Source: Methanothermococcus thermolithotrophicus DSM 2095
Lineage (GTDB): Archaea > AGJL01 > Methanococci > Methanococcales > Methanococcaceae
Direction: 5' to 3'
Assembly (NCBI RefSeq): GCF_946463545.1
Contig: NZ_OX296583.1
Location: 434,001 to 498,000, forward strand
DNA length: 64,000 bases
Both the position numbers and the translations under genes were made by a program. The notes under the pieces are model-generated. The model did no database searches. It saw nothing but the letters and a program-made list of their open reading frames with translations, and was not told the DNA's origin. This document shows positions 9,185 to 18,208 of this stretch, piece by piece; position 1 is the stretch's first letter, and each line of letters starts with the position of its first letter.

Positions 9185-10246
9185 TTAAGTTATGCCATTT
9201 TTAACAACTATATTTCCATACTGTCCAGCCAATGTTACATTGTTGGTAGTTTTAGCATAATCTGCCAAGATCTCTTCATCAGTTAATGCCCTATCGTATA
9301 TCTTCAAGTCATCCATAATTCCATTGAAATAACTGTAATTGTAATAACTACCTGCCCAGGTTACATTTACAGCAGGATCTAAATTCCCTGCGATATTGTA
9401 TGTTGCATTCAGAGCTCCGTCTATGTATATTTTCATAGATGCTCCATCATAAGTGGCAGCTATTTGAACCCAGCTATCAACAGGAATTGTTTTTTCAGTT
9501 GTAAGATTATAAACTACTCCATCAATAGGAAGTGTAAACAGTACGGTATCAATGGAGTAATCTGTACCATTATAATTTGGATCTACTATTCCCAAGTATC
9601 TATTATTATGGCCGTTCAATATTATACACTGAGTATAGTTGTACCTTGTATCGGGGTTTTCTGGTTTTAAAGACTCCCCACTCCAATTTATCCAAACTAA
9701 GTATGTAACTTCATTAGTTGTATTAACCACCTTTGAAGTGTTGGAGGTAGTAGTATTTCCATCATATTTTACACCGTATCCATACCTACCAGCGGTCCAA
9801 GTTGTGTTGTACAAATTTAAGTTGTTCTCATTCCCCGATAGATCGTAGGCTATATCACCACTACCTTCTTCAAATGGAAGCCATAGCTTTAAGGTATTAT
9901 CAAATGGAGCCAGTTGAACATATATTGTAATATTGTTTAAAGGTGTTAAATATATATTCTGAGGAGTGAATTTTTTGTATTGATTGTTGGCAAAAGCCGA
10001 CCATTTGGAGATATCCTCTACTACTGTACCATTATTTTTAACATTTAAAGATATGTATCCATTTCCACTTTGGGCGTTGATTATTTCCAAATTTTCTTTC
10101 GAACTATACCACATTAATCTGTAGTGGTCGTCCTTCTTATCCATCCAATTATTCAAATTAGAATCTACAGATTCATATAAAATAGAAACCGATAGTAACA
10201 ACACAACTGAAAGTACAGTTATGCCAAAAACCTCTGCAAATCCCAT
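9185..10246 (-). CDS. Membrane-anchored extracellular LamG-domain protein with archaellum/pilin-like N-terminus
   Basis: From the ATG at 10246 (353 residues) the protein begins MGFAEVFGITVLSVVLLLSV, one hydrophobic segment resembling FlaF/ArlF-like and pilin-like anchors. A beta-rich domain follows (about 30-120), then a concanavalin/LamG domain (about 125-330: LWLPFEEGSGDIAYDLSGN, WIQIAATYDG, MKIYIDGALN, GIMDDLKIYDRALTDEEI). It should face outside the cell and may bind glycans or the S-layer; the ligand is unknown. An earlier ATG at 10279 would add MIIFKNRTVRP but has no ribosome-binding site. GTGAGG precedes the chosen start. Confidence 0.75.
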   Translation of the reverse strand: MGFAEVFGITVLSVVLLLSVSILYESVDSNLNNWMDKKDDHYRLMWYSSKENLEIINAQSGNGYISLNVKNNGTVVEDISKWSAFANNQYKKFTPQNIYLTPLNNITIYVQLAPFDNTLKLWLPFEEGSGDIAYDLSGNENNLNLYNTTWTAGRYGYGVKYDGNTTTSNTSKVVNTTNEVTYLVWINWSGESLKPENPDTRYNYTQCIILNGHNNRYLGIVDPNYNGTDYSIDTVLFTLPIDGVVYNLTTEKTIPVDSWVQIAATYDGASMKIYIDGALNATYNIAGNLDPAVNVTWAGSYYNYSYFNGIMDDLKIYDRALTDEEILADYAKTTNNVTLAGQYGNIVVKNGIT

Positions 10247-10375
10247 AGGCCTCACTGTTCTGTTTTTAAAAATTATCATTAAATATTCTATTGTTATAAT
10301 TTTAATACTTTTTATGTATATAATTATATTTAAATATAAAAATATTAATTCATAAAAAATGTTGATCCAAAATAT

Positions 10376-10453
10376 TACTAAAAACAGCTAAAATATGCCA
10401 TAATAGACAATATAATGAGCCCTAAAAAAAGAATGGTGGGTTCGGGGAGATTC
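10376..10453 (-). pseudogene. Remnant copy of tRNA-Val 3' end with downstream flank
   Basis: About 75 bp here repeat 10568-10642. They comprise the tRNA-Val 3' half-arm plus CCA (20 identical bases around TGGTGGGTTCGGGGAGATTC) and about 55 bp of 3' flank (CTAAAATATG, AATAGACAATAT, CCTAAAAAA). The rest of the tRNA is missing. It is followed by a hairpin with arms ACAAAACTTT/AAGTTTTGA at about 10460-10479. This is a decayed tandem copy or an old attachment-site duplication. Confidence 0.65.
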
Positions 10454-10504
10454 CCACACAAAACTTTAAAAAAGTTTTGATACAAAATACATGCGCTCCT
10501 TTTA

Positions 10505-10557
10505 GAAAAAATGGTGGGTTCGTAGAAATCAGAACCCAACCTTTAGAAAAGGTTGGA
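10505..10557 (-). pseudogene. Second tRNA-Val remnant (acceptor stem only) plus hairpin
   Basis: The segment ATGGTGGGTTCG followed nine bases later by GAACCCA keeps both strands of the tRNA-Val acceptor stem and its CCA, with the whole tRNA interior gone. A hairpin with arms CCAACCTT/AAGGTTGG directly follows (10535-10557). Together with 10376-10453 this indicates a former tandem array of tRNA-Val genes of which one is intact. Confidence 0.5.
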
Positions 10558-10621
10558 TCCAAATGTCAACTAAAAATAACTAAAATATGTAAATAGACAA
10601 TATATAAATCCTAAAAAAGAA

Positions 10622-10698
10622 TGGTGGGTTCGGGGAGATTCGAACTCCCGACCACCGCCGTGTCAGGGCGGTATCATAGCCATCTAGACCACGAACCC
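10622..10698 (-). tRNA. tRNA-Val (anticodon GAC), CCA encoded
   Basis: On the minus strand the sequence folds into a standard cloverleaf. The acceptor pair is GGGTTCG/CGAACCC, the anticodon stem is CCGCC/GGCGG with loop CTGACAC (anticodon GAC), the T loop is TTCGAAT, and the discriminator A is followed by an encoded CCA. A likely promoter upstream has TATATATA at 10733-10740 preceded by the BRE-like CGAAAA, about 39 bp before the mature 5' end. Decayed copies of its 3' end lie just downstream. Confidence 0.93.
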
Positions 10699-10769
10699 AA
10701 TGTTTGTTTCCTATCTAAAAATAAATAAAGTAGTATATATAGTTTTCGATTTGATTTATTAGCACACAA

Positions 10770-12296
10770 CTAGTCCATGTCATCGTTGGAGTATTTCTTA
10801 TCATATTTTGCATTGTTACGACTTGCAAGACTTGTAATGTATGCGTTCAATCCACCAGCTAAAGCTACAATTTTTTTATCATCGTGGAATATCTTATCGC
10901 TAAATCTCTTTTCTTCATCCCTAGCTTCTACAGCATATTTAAGTATAGCTTTTTTTAAGAGCTCGGAGTGGTCTTCCACATAGTGCGTGGAAATATTACC
11001 TTTAATAAAATTCTCTTCTTCCATTACTGCCCTATGGAATGGAATGTTTGTAACAATACCTAATATGATGTATTCAGATAACGCCCTTCTCATTCTAGCA
11101 ATAGCTTCTTCCCTATCCCTACCATATGTTATAAGTTTAGCCACAAGTGAGTCGTAGTACGGCGGAATTTCAGCCCCTCCAAAGACACCACTATCGATCC
11201 TTACACCTGGACCTCCCGGAGATCTGTAGTGTTTTATTTTGCCAGGTGATGGTACAAAATCATTTATAGCATCCTCGGCGTTTATCCTACACTCTATAGC
11301 ATGACCTCTAAATTCTATATCTTCCTGTTTAAATGGAAGTTTTTCTCCAGCTGCTATTTTTATTTGTTCTTTTACAATATCTACTCCGGTTATTATCTCA
11401 GTAATTGGATGTTCAACTTGAACCCTTGTGTTCATCTCCAAGAAGTAGAACTCACCTTTGCTATATAAGAATTCAACAGTTCCCACGCTGTAGTAGTTGA
11501 TAGCTCTTGCAGCCGTTACTGCAGCTTCACCCATTTTTTTCCTTAACTCTTCAGTCATTATTGGTGAAGGAGCCTCTTCTATTAGCTTTTGATGTCTTCT
11601 TTGAACTGAACATTCCCTGTCTCCTAGGTGAACTATATTACCGTATTTGTCTGCTACAATCTGGATTTCTATATGTCTTGGTTTTTCCAGATATTTTTCA
11701 ATAAATATCGTTGAATCTCCAAATGCACTTTTTGCTATTGATCTAGTTGAGTCTATGGTGTCTATTAACTCTTCTTTGTTGTAGGCTACACTCATTCCCA
11801 TACCTCCACCACCGGCGGAGGCTTTTATAATAACTGGGTAACCAATTTCTTCTGCAACTTCAACAGCTTCTTCGACGGTTTCTATAGGTTCCTCCCTTCC
11901 AGGTAAAACAGGAACTCCTGCCTTTTTCATAGTTCTTTTTGCATTTATCTTACTACCCATTAACTCTATGGCTTCCACTGGAGGGCCTATAAATTCAATT
12001 CCTCTTTTTTTACATTCTTCAGCAAATTTTGAATTTTCTGATAAAAATCCATAACCAGGATGTATAGCATCTACACCGGTTTTTTCAGCAACTTTTAAGA
12101 TTCTCTCAATGTTTAAGTAACTCTTTAAAGCTGGAGGCTCCCCTATAGAATAGCATTCATCTGCGAGGGTAGTATATAGGGAATGCTCGTCAGCTTCAGA
12201 ATAAACTGCCACGGTTTTTATACCGAGCTCTTTACAGGCCCTGATAATTCTAACCGCGATCTCTCCCCTATTGGCTATCAACACTTTCTCGAACAT
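10770..12296 (-). CDS. pycA: Pyruvate carboxylase subunit A (biotin carboxylase)
   Basis: This 508-residue ATP-grasp biotin carboxylase begins [20 protein letters not shown]. It contains [10 protein letters not shown], the glycine-rich ATP loop [25 protein letters not shown] and [16 protein letters not shown]. It carboxylates the biotin on PycB; together they make oxaloacetate from pyruvate for the incomplete reductive TCA cycle of methanococci. It lies 65 bp downstream of pycB on the same strand, so the order is pycB-pycA. About 50 extra residues at the C-terminus are not part of the core fold. Confidence 0.96.
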   Translation of the reverse strand: MFEKVLIANRGEIAVRIIRACKELGIKTVAVYSEADEHSLYTTLADECYSIGEPPALKSYLNIERILKVAEKTGVDAIHPGYGFLSENSKFAEECKKRGIEFIGPPVEAIELMGSKINAKRTMKKAGVPVLPGREEPIETVEEAVEVAEEIGYPVIIKASAGGGGMGMSVAYNKEELIDTIDSTRSIAKSAFGDSTIFIEKYLEKPRHIEIQIVADKYGNIVHLGDRECSVQRRHQKLIEEAPSPIMTEELRKKMGEAAVTAARAINYYSVGTVEFLYSKGEFYFLEMNTRVQVEHPITEIITGVDIVKEQIKIAAGEKLPFKQEDIEFRGHAIECRINAEDAINDFVPSPGKIKHYRSPGGPGVRIDSGVFGGAEIPPYYDSLVAKLITYGRDREEAIARMRRALSEYIILGIVTNIPFHRAVMEEENFIKGNISTHYVEDHSELLKKAILKYAVEARDEEKRFSDKIFHDDKKIVALAGGLNAYITSLASRNNAKYDKKYSNDDMD

Positions 12297-12361
12297 ATTT
12301 TCCCTCTTAAATTAAATAAAAATTAGACTAAAAACAAATAAATAATAGTGGTGGTTTCTTT

Positions 12362-14065
12362 TTATTTGATTATCATTAAAATATCTCCCACGCTTACAGA
12401 GTGCCCTTCATTGACGACTATTTTTTCTACTCTTCCATCAACAGGGCTTTCTACAGGGTTTTCCATTTTCATGGCCTCTAACACCATTATAACGTCTCCT
12501 TTTTTGACGGTGTCCCCTTCTTTAACTTTGATTTTGGTTACCATACCTCTAAATGGTGAAGTTACTGCACCTTCTGTTTCTGCAGTATAAGTTTCCTTCT
12601 TTTTCTTCATTTCAGTACCATATATTGGTTCAACTTTAACGTTGTACACTTCCCCATTGACCTCAATTGCGTATTCTGTTGGAATTTCCATGAATTTGGA
12701 TACTTCTTTTTCTTCAGGTATTGCTTCTGCTTTTAATTCTCCTCTCAAGAATTTAACTGCAATTTGTGGGTAAAGTGCATAGGTTAATATATCCTCTTCC
12801 TGGGATACTATACCTTTCTCCATAGCTTCTTTTTTTCTTAATTCATATTCTGGTTCCAATAGGTCTGCAGGTCTGCAGGTTATTGGTTTTTCACCGTCTT
12901 GGAGTACTCTTTTCATGAGCTCCTTGTTAATCGGTGCAGGAGATTTTCCATAGTATCCTTTTACATAGTTTGCAACTTCGTTTGTAATTATCTTGTACCT
13001 TTCCTCTGTTAAAACATTCATAACAGCTTGAGTACCTACTATCTGGGAAGATGGCGTCACAAGTGGTGGATATCCTAAGTCTTTTCTAACTTCTGGAATT
13101 TCCTTAAGTACTTCTTCAAATTTATCTAGAGCTCCCTGTTCCTTCAACTGAGAGACTAAGTTTGAAAGCATCCCTCCAGGTACCTGGTATAAAAGAATTC
13201 TTGTATCGACTCTTTCGGAGATAGGATTTATTAAGTATTTGTACTTTTCCCTGATTTCGCTGAAGTAATCCCTTATTTCATTTAATAATTCCATATCAAG
13301 TTTTGTATCATATTTTGTCCCTTTTAATGCCGCCACAATACTTTCAACTGGCGGTTGGGAGGTTCCCATTGACAACGGTGATATTGCACAATTTACTACA
13401 TCCACACCAGCTTCAATAGCTGTCATGTATGTTAAAGGAGCTATACCGCTTGTACAATGACTATGGAGGTCTATTGGAACTGAAACTTCTTCTTTTAACC
13501 TTTTTATAAGTTCTTTAGCATCGTAAGGTCTTAAAAGACCAGCCATATCCTTAATAGATATAGAGTCACATTCCATCTCTTCAAATTTCTTTGCAAGTTC
13601 TACAAACTGATCAATTGTGTGAACAGGGCTTGTTGTATAACAAATAGCTCCCTGTACATGAGCTCCACATTTTTTTGCAGTTTTCATTGCAACTTCTAAA
13701 TTTCTAACATCATTTAATGCATCGAATATTCTAATAATATCAATTCCGTTTTCAACGGATTTTTGCACGAATTTTTCCACAATATCATCAGGATAGTGCC
13801 TGTAGCCAACTAAATTTTGTCCCCTTAAAAGCATCTGTAAGGGAGTATTTTGTATCCTCTTTTTCAACGCCCTTAATCTTTCCCATGGATCTTCATTTAA
13901 GTACCTAATACACGCATCAAATGTGGCGCCTCCCCACACTTCCATTGAAAAAAAGCCCACTTCATCCATCTTTTCTGCAATAGGTATCATATCCTCGGTT
14001 CTCAACCTTGTAGCCATTAAAGATTGATGTGCATCCCTAAAAGTAGTATCGGTTATTTTTACCAT
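12362..14065 (-). CDS. pycB: Pyruvate carboxylase subunit B (carboxyltransferase plus biotin carrier)
   Basis: The carboxyltransferase TIM barrel at the N-terminus (VKITDTTFRDAHQSLMATR, FFSMEVWGGATFDACIRYL, IDLHSHCTSG) is followed by the PycA-like conserved carboxylase domain. A C-terminal biotinyl domain carries the biotin lysine in EAMKMENP (about Lys533 of 567). I start it at the ATG at 14065 after GAGGGATATT. An upstream ATG at 14113 would add 16 residues (MDLISIRLFYKFTRDI) with no ribosome-binding site and no homology to the family start. It is cotranscribed with pycA. Confidence 0.95.
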   Translation of the reverse strand: MVKITDTTFRDAHQSLMATRLRTEDMIPIAEKMDEVGFFSMEVWGGATFDACIRYLNEDPWERLRALKKRIQNTPLQMLLRGQNLVGYRHYPDDIVEKFVQKSVENGIDIIRIFDALNDVRNLEVAMKTAKKCGAHVQGAICYTTSPVHTIDQFVELAKKFEEMECDSISIKDMAGLLRPYDAKELIKRLKEEVSVPIDLHSHCTSGIAPLTYMTAIEAGVDVVNCAISPLSMGTSQPPVESIVAALKGTKYDTKLDMELLNEIRDYFSEIREKYKYLINPISERVDTRILLYQVPGGMLSNLVSQLKEQGALDKFEEVLKEIPEVRKDLGYPPLVTPSSQIVGTQAVMNVLTEERYKIITNEVANYVKGYYGKSPAPINKELMKRVLQDGEKPITCRPADLLEPEYELRKKEAMEKGIVSQEEDILTYALYPQIAVKFLRGELKAEAIPEEKEVSKFMEIPTEYAIEVNGEVYNVKVEPIYGTEMKKKKETYTAETEGAVTSPFRGMVTKIKVKEGDTVKKGDVIMVLEAMKMENPVESPVDGRVEKIVVNEGHSVSVGDILMIIK

Positions 14066-14113
14066 AATATCCCTCGTGAATTTATAAAAAAGCCTAATGG
14101 ATATTAAATCCAA

Positions 14114-14510
14114 AATAGAAATAAAGTCATCCGGATAGCTTTAATTTGATATAGTCCATCCCTAGGCGGTATATTCATTAAATTAAGCAAATTCTGAAGA
14201 GATTTACAACATTCATGAGCTTTGCTCACTCCAATTGACAAACTCTTCGAGTTTGTAGCCCTACCGATTTAAGAGTTATGAAACCATAAGGCTTTCATAA
14301 CACTCACTTCGTGAGCTCCGATCATTAAATAATTTAAATTAATTGAAGTAACATTAAATTTATTAAAATATATTTTTTAGTATTTGGATTTACGGGATGA
14401 ACCATAGTTCCTCTAATGGATATAGCAAAATTCATATTTATATTTTATTAAAGATTGACAATATTTATCATACATTTAAATACATAAATCAATGTGTTTA
14501 TAAAAATAAG
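14114..14510. repeat. Gene-free region with four hairpin elements
   Basis: No gene is seen between pycB and tRNA-Glu. The stretch 14205-14325 holds hairpins at 14217-14229 (TGAGC/GCTCA), 14239-14257 (arms ACAAACTC/GAGTTTGT, tail AGCCCTACCGATT), 14278-14300 (TATGAAA/TTTCATA, imperfect) and 14302-14323 (ACTCAC/GTGAGC, tail TCCGAT). These are typical of the hairpin family. The rest is AT-rich sequence that probably contains the pycB promoter and the tRNA 3' flank. Confidence 0.65.
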
Positions 14511-14585
14511 TGCTCCGGCCGGGATTTGAACCCGAGTCGCGGGCTCGAAAGGCCCGCATGATTGGCCGGACTACACCACCGGAGC
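14511..14585 (-). tRNA. tRNA-Glu (anticodon TTC)
   Basis: The minus strand gives a full cloverleaf. The acceptor is GCTCCGG/CCGGAGC with discriminator A. The anticodon stem CGGGC/GCCCG closes the loop CTTTCGA (anticodon TTC), and the T loop is TTCAAAT. CCA is not encoded, unlike in the two other tRNAs of the window. It is 24 bp downstream of tRNA-Arg and probably cotranscribed with it. Confidence 0.93.
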
Positions 14586-14609
14586 GTGTGCATAGATATA
14601 AAGGGTTAA

Positions 14610-14687
14610 TGGCGGACCCGGAGGGATTCGAACCCCCGATCCCCGGCTTAGAAGGCCGGTGCCGTATCCAGACTAGGCCACGGGCCC
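14610..14687 (-). tRNA. tRNA-Arg (anticodon TCT), CCA encoded
   Basis: The minus-strand cloverleaf has acceptor GGGCCCG/CGGGTCC, anticodon stem CCGGC/GCCGG with loop CTTCTAA (anticodon TCT), T loop TTCGAAT, discriminator G and an encoded CCA. Upstream, a TATA box TTTATATAG (14733-14741, minus strand) preceded by CGAAAAG is about 50 bp before the mature 5' end. Confidence 0.93.
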
Positions 14688-14899
14688 CCTTCTTGTTTAC
14701 CTTTCAGAGCATACAATACGATAGATATTCTACTATATAAACTTTTCGTTTTAGAATTTTGAACGATTATCCGTTGAGTATATATATCATAAAATAAATA
14801 TAAAACTGTAGCTGTTTTATATTTTAAAAATTGTTTATATACTCTATCGTACTAATCTGCTACTGTTTTATGAACCTTAATAAATCATGAGGTGATTAT

Positions 14900-15457
14900 T
14901 TGTATAAAATTTTAACAATCTCAGATACTGTTAGAGTACCTCCGCACATGTTTGGAAGGCCCATAAAAGAAAACATCCACAGGATACTAATGGAAAAATA
15001 TGAAGGTATTTTGGATAAAGATATGGGTTTCATTTTATCAATTGTAGATGTAAATGAAATTGGAGAAGGTAAGGTAATCTATGGGGACGGGGCGGCATAC
15101 CACCCAACTGTATTTGATGTTTTAACCTATGTTCCAGGACTTCATGAAGTCATAGAAGGTGAAATCGTCGATATTGTAGAATTTGGTGCCTTTGTAAGGT
15201 TAGGACCTCTCGATGGTTTAATCCACATCTCCCAGATTATGGATGACTATGTAAGCTACGATCCTAAGAGAGAAGCAATAATCGGAAAAGAAACAGGAAA
15301 AGTCCTTGAAAAAGGAGATAGAGTAAGAGCTAGGATAGTAGCAGTCAGTTTGAGAGAAGAGAAGAAAAGAGGAAGTAAGATAGCATTAACAATGAGACAG
15401 CCAGGATTAGGAAAATTAGAATGGATTGAAGAGGAGAAGAAGAAAAACAAGGCATAA
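14900..15457 (+). CDS. rpo7: DNA-directed RNA polymerase subunit Rpo7 (E')
   Basis: The 185-residue protein is the archaeal Rpb7 homologue of the polymerase stalk. The N-terminal RNP-like domain ([18 protein letters not shown]) is followed by an S1/OB domain (about 80-165: [30 protein letters not shown]). It binds emerging RNA with Rpo4 and aids open-complex formation. The start is the TTG at 14900 after GGTGATTAT. It leads a cluster with spt4, dephospho-CoA kinase and two ribosomal proteins, an order common in euryarchaea. Confidence 0.96.
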   Translation: MYKILTISDTVRVPPHMFGRPIKENIHRILMEKYEGILDKDMGFILSIVDVNEIGEGKVIYGDGAAYHPTVFDVLTYVPGLHEVIEGEIVDIVEFGAFVRLGPLDGLIHISQIMDDYVSYDPKREAIIGKETGKVLEKGDRVRARIVAVSLREEKKRGSKIALTMRQPGLGKLEWIEEEKKKNKA

Positions 15458-15559
15458 TTAATATTTTATTATACTTAGCTCTCCAATCTTGGATATATAC
15501 AAAACACGTATTTTATTTGCCAGATATATTATTTTTAATTTATTTTGAGGTGAATTTTC

Positions 15560-15736
15560 ATGAGAGCTTGTTTAAAGTGTAAATATATAACAAAAGAGGA
15601 TAAATGCCCACTTTGTGAGGGTGAAACATCGGAAAACTGGAGGGGACTCTTAATAATTTTGGATCCTGTAAATTCAGAAGTGGCTAAAAAAGCCAAAATA
15701 GATTGTAAAGGTAAGTATGCATTAAGTGTAAAATAA
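15560..15736 (+). CDS. spt4: Transcription elongation factor Spt4 (RpoE'')
   Basis: A 58-residue gene starts at the ATG at 15560: MRACLKCKYITKEDKCPLC, then ENWRGLLIILDPVNSEVAKK, then KGKYALSVK. The CxxC pairs (Cys4/Cys7 and Cys16/Cys19) form the Spt4 zinc finger, and the length matches archaeal Spt4. It pairs with Spt5 to keep RNA polymerase processive. GAGGTGAATTTTC precedes the start. Confidence 0.94.
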   Translation: MRACLKCKYITKEDKCPLCEGETSENWRGLLIILDPVNSEVAKKAKIDCKGKYALSVK

Positions 15737-15788
15737 GTGCAATTAAAATTCACATCGAGAAAATAATACGTGACAAGATAGTGACAAA

Positions 15789-16268
15789 ATGTATGTGCTA
15801 AATGAAGATGTAAAGGACATACTTAAAAAGCCCTTTGGAAAAGTATATAAAGAACTACCGCCCATAAAAGGAAGAGTTGTTTCTATAGGTGATGTAACTA
15901 CAAAAAACCTTTTATCAAAGAATATAGTACCTAATTTATCAATTTTTGATTTAAAAACTAAAAGAACTATTAATGTTAACATAACCCATAATTTTAAAAG
16001 AGTCTTTGAAGTTAACAATCCTCCCGGATGTATAACTGATGAAGCCATCGAAAAAATTAAATACCTTTCCACTATAAATGATAAGGATATTGCTTTGATA
16101 GTAAAGGGAGAAGAGGATTTACTTACCATTCCTGTTATTAAATATTTTCCCGAAAATACTATGGTCCTTTATGGACAGCCTGATGAAGGCGTAGTAATAT
16201 TGAAAATCACAAAAGACCTGAAACATAAAATAGACGAAATACTTAAAATGATGGAAACGATTGAGTGA
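15789..16268 (+). CDS. GTP-dependent dephospho-CoA kinase (DUF359 family)
   Basis: The 159-residue protein has the DUF359 signatures [40 protein letters not shown] and YGQPDEGVV. This family phosphorylates dephospho-CoA with GTP, the last step of coenzyme A synthesis in archaea; pantoate kinase, an earlier step of the pathway, is at 34.1 kb. The final residues ETIE and the TGA stop are encoded by the sequence ACGATTGAGTGAAAA. This recurs 47 bp downstream as the edge of a hairpin element, so the gene end may have been reshaped by that repeat. Confidence 0.88.
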   Translation: MYVLNEDVKDILKKPFGKVYKELPPIKGRVVSIGDVTTKNLLSKNIVPNLSIFDLKTKRTINVNITHNFKRVFEVNNPPGCITDEAIEKIKYLSTINDKDIALIVKGEEDLLTIPVIKYFPENTMVLYGQPDEGVVILKITKDLKHKIDEILKMMETIE

Positions 16269-16376
16269 AAACCTTCGGTTTTCACAGCTCTCCGTTTCAC
16301 TACGATTGAGTGAAAATTCCTTTGGAATTTTCCGACTATTTGATTGATGTTACGAAACCTTTAAAAAGGTTTCATC
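16256..16376 (+). repeat. Hairpin elements overlapping the end of the dephospho-CoA kinase gene
   Basis: Three hairpins lie at 16265-16285 (arms GTGAAAACC/GGTTTTCAC, tail AGCTCTCCG), 16310-16333 (arms GAAAATTCC/GGAATTTTC) and 16354-16373 (arms GAAACCTTT/AAAGGTTTC). The 15-base string ACGATTGAGTGAAAA occurs at 16256 and again at 16303, as if tandem units share an edge. The first hairpin contains the stop codon of the upstream gene. Confidence 0.7.
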
Positions 16377-16431
16377 CACATTATATTCATTAAGATGGAT
16401 AAAGATTTTAAAAGTTTTATGGTGATATTGA

Positions 16432-16743
16432 ATGGAAATAAAGATTGTTTCAGAGAGAGAAAATCCATTATTGGATAGAAAAGAAATAAAATTTACAGTA
16501 TCATTTGAAGGAGCTACCCCTTCAATCAAAGACGTAAAAATGAAACTTGTTGCAATATTAAATGCAGACAAAAATATGCTCGTAGTTGACAAACTTGACC
16601 AAGAATTTGGTAAAATGGAAGTGAACGGATACGCAAAAATATACAACAACGAAAAAATGATGAACTTAATCGAAAAGAAGTCAGTTTTAGAAAAAAACAA
16701 AATTGAAGAAGAAGTGGCAGAACAAGTTGAGGAGGGACAATAA
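16432..16743 (+). CDS. rps24e: Small-subunit ribosomal protein S24e
   Basis: The 103-residue protein shows the S24e pattern ([24 protein letters not shown] ... [17 protein letters not shown] ... [16 protein letters not shown]). The ATG follows GGTGATATTGA. Its stop codon overlaps the start of rps27ae by one base (TAATG), so translation is likely coupled. Confidence 0.96.
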   Translation: MEIKIVSERENPLLDRKEIKFTVSFEGATPSIKDVKMKLVAILNADKNMLVVDKLDQEFGKMEVNGYAKIYNNEKMMNLIEKKSVLEKNKIEEEVAEQVEEGQ

Positions 16744-16922
16744 TGGCTAAAACACAAAAATACCAATACTATAAAGTTGAAGGGGACAAAGTAGAAAGAT
16801 TAAAAAAGACCTGTCCTAAATGTGGCCCTGGAGTTTTCATGGCTGAACACCTAAACAGGTTTGCATGTGGAAAGTGCGGATACACAGAATGGAAAAAGAG
16901 CGAAAAAGTTGAAGAAGAATAA
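16743..16922 (+). CDS. rps27ae: Small-subunit ribosomal protein S27ae
   Basis: A 59-residue gene starts at the ATG overlapping the rps24e stop. The sequence [20 protein letters not shown] is followed by a zinc ribbon with [14 protein letters not shown] and [13 protein letters not shown]. Length and cysteine pattern match archaeal S27ae. It ends the rpo7-spt4-kinase-rps24e-rps27ae cluster. Confidence 0.95.
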   Translation: MAKTQKYQYYKVEGDKVERLKKTCPKCGPGVFMAEHLNRFACGKCGYTEWKKSEKVEEE

Positions 16923-16976
16923 ATAAAAAATATAAAAATATGTTATTATTTTTTTAATTTTGATTATACCATTATC

Positions 16977-17981
16977 TTATTGACTGTTTTTTAGTCCAAG
17001 AATTTTTAACGTTCTCACAAGATCTGTTTTTGATATTATTCCCTCTAACTCGCCGTTGTCCATTACGTAAACTCTATCTGCACTATCCATTGTGTATAGT
17101 AGCTCACTAATATCGGAATCTTTGGAAATTATAACCGGAGGTTTCATAAGGTTTTCTATTTTTTCATTTTTATCTGCATTTGTAATATCTGCAAAGGTTA
17201 TGGTTCCTAGAATTTTACCATTTTTAATTACTGGATACCCCATGTACCTGTAGTTTATCAATGTGTTTATAAATTCTTCGACAGTCATATCTGGAGAAAC
17301 ATGAACCACATCTTTTGACATTATGTCTTTAGCTTTTATATTACGGAACATTTCATCCATAAGAAGTACCCTATATTCTTGTGAAGCTCCATAGTATATG
17401 AAAAGAGCAATTAAAACCAATATAACATTTAAGCTCAGTAAACCTAGAACTAAAAGCATCAATGAAAGAAATTGACCTACGGTAGATGCTATTTTTGTAG
17501 CTTTTAGATAACTGTACTTTTTTGACATCAGAGCTCTGAATACTCTACCGCCATCCATTGGGAAAGCCGGCAGTAAATTAAATATCCCTAACATTATATT
17601 CAGTACTCCAACTGTCTGAAACAATGGATAGTTACCCATGTTTATATCCATAAAGCTTGAGAGTATTAAGAATAATCCTCCCAAAGTAAGACTTACCAGA
17701 GGACCTGCAATAGCTATTTTAAACTCCCCCTCCTTGGAGATCTGGCCCATCATAGCCACTCCACCAATAGGAAGTAACAGTATTTTTTCTATAGTTATTC
17801 CGTATTTTTTAGCAACATATGAGTGTCCTAACTCGTGTAATACTACAGATGTAAATAGAAAAATATACAATATGAGCCCTTCAACACCCCAAAAATAAAA
17901 AACTACCAACAGTAGTAAAACGAATGTTATATGTAGTTCAATGGGTATTCCCATAACTTTTGCTACTCTAAAAGACTGCAA
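16977..17981 (-). CDS. Site-2 protease-type M50 metalloprotease with CBS domains
   Basis: This 334-residue integral membrane protease has the zinc motif HELGH at residues 49-53 and the third-ligand motif MDGGR at about 142-146, set among about six hydrophobic segments. Two CBS modules (about 215-330: DIMSKDVVHVSPDMTVEEFI, LMKPPVIISKDSDISELL) follow. The family cleaves substrates within the membrane; CBS domains often bind adenosyl nucleotides and may gate access. The start is the TTG at 17981, after GGAGGGG. It converges on rps27ae. The substrate is unknown. Confidence 0.92.
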   Translation of the reverse strand: MQSFRVAKVMGIPIELHITFVLLLLVVFYFWGVEGLILYIFLFTSVVLHELGHSYVAKKYGITIEKILLLPIGGVAMMGQISKEGEFKIAIAGPLVSLTLGGLFLILSSFMDINMGNYPLFQTVGVLNIMLGIFNLLPAFPMDGGRVFRALMSKKYSYLKATKIASTVGQFLSLMLLVLGLLSLNVILVLIALFIYYGASQEYRVLLMDEMFRNIKAKDIMSKDVVHVSPDMTVEEFINTLINYRYMGYPVIKNGKILGTITFADITNADKNEKIENLMKPPVIISKDSDISELLYTMDSADRVYVMDNGELEGIISKTDLVRTLKILGLKNSQ

Positions 17982-18127
17982 ATTTTCCCCTCCAAGTAAG
18001 TATATGCAAAATATATATTAATAGATATAAAACCTTTTACATTGTCCAATAGATTTAAACCATATAATTTCTATAATTAATATAAATTTATCAAATATTT
18101 GGAAAACATTAATAATATTATTATAAT

Positions 18128-18150
18128 ATGGTGGTGTGCCTTACTTATTA
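18128..18150. repeat. Terminus matching the inverted repeat at 53.2-53.35 kb
   Basis: The string ATGGTGGTGTGCCTTACT here is nearly identical to the right end (reverse complement) of the inverted-repeat element between comD and the methylthiotransferase gene. No partner end is seen nearby, so it may be a truncated copy. Confidence 0.35.
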
Positions 18151-18208
18151 AGCCACTATATAAACCACTATAATTCCATAAAACTGAAACGAAATCTAAG
18201 GTGGTATA

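Noticed and set aside
10376-10620. Integrated element between attL and attR at tRNA-Val
   Set aside because: The repeated tRNA ends are under 200 bp apart and enclose no integrase or other gene, so at most a scar remains. It is reported as tRNA remnants only.
14510-14740. Open reading frame covering tRNA-Glu and tRNA-Arg
   Set aside because: It is read across two perfect cloverleaf tRNAs on the other strand. The open frame is a by-product of their GC-rich sequence.
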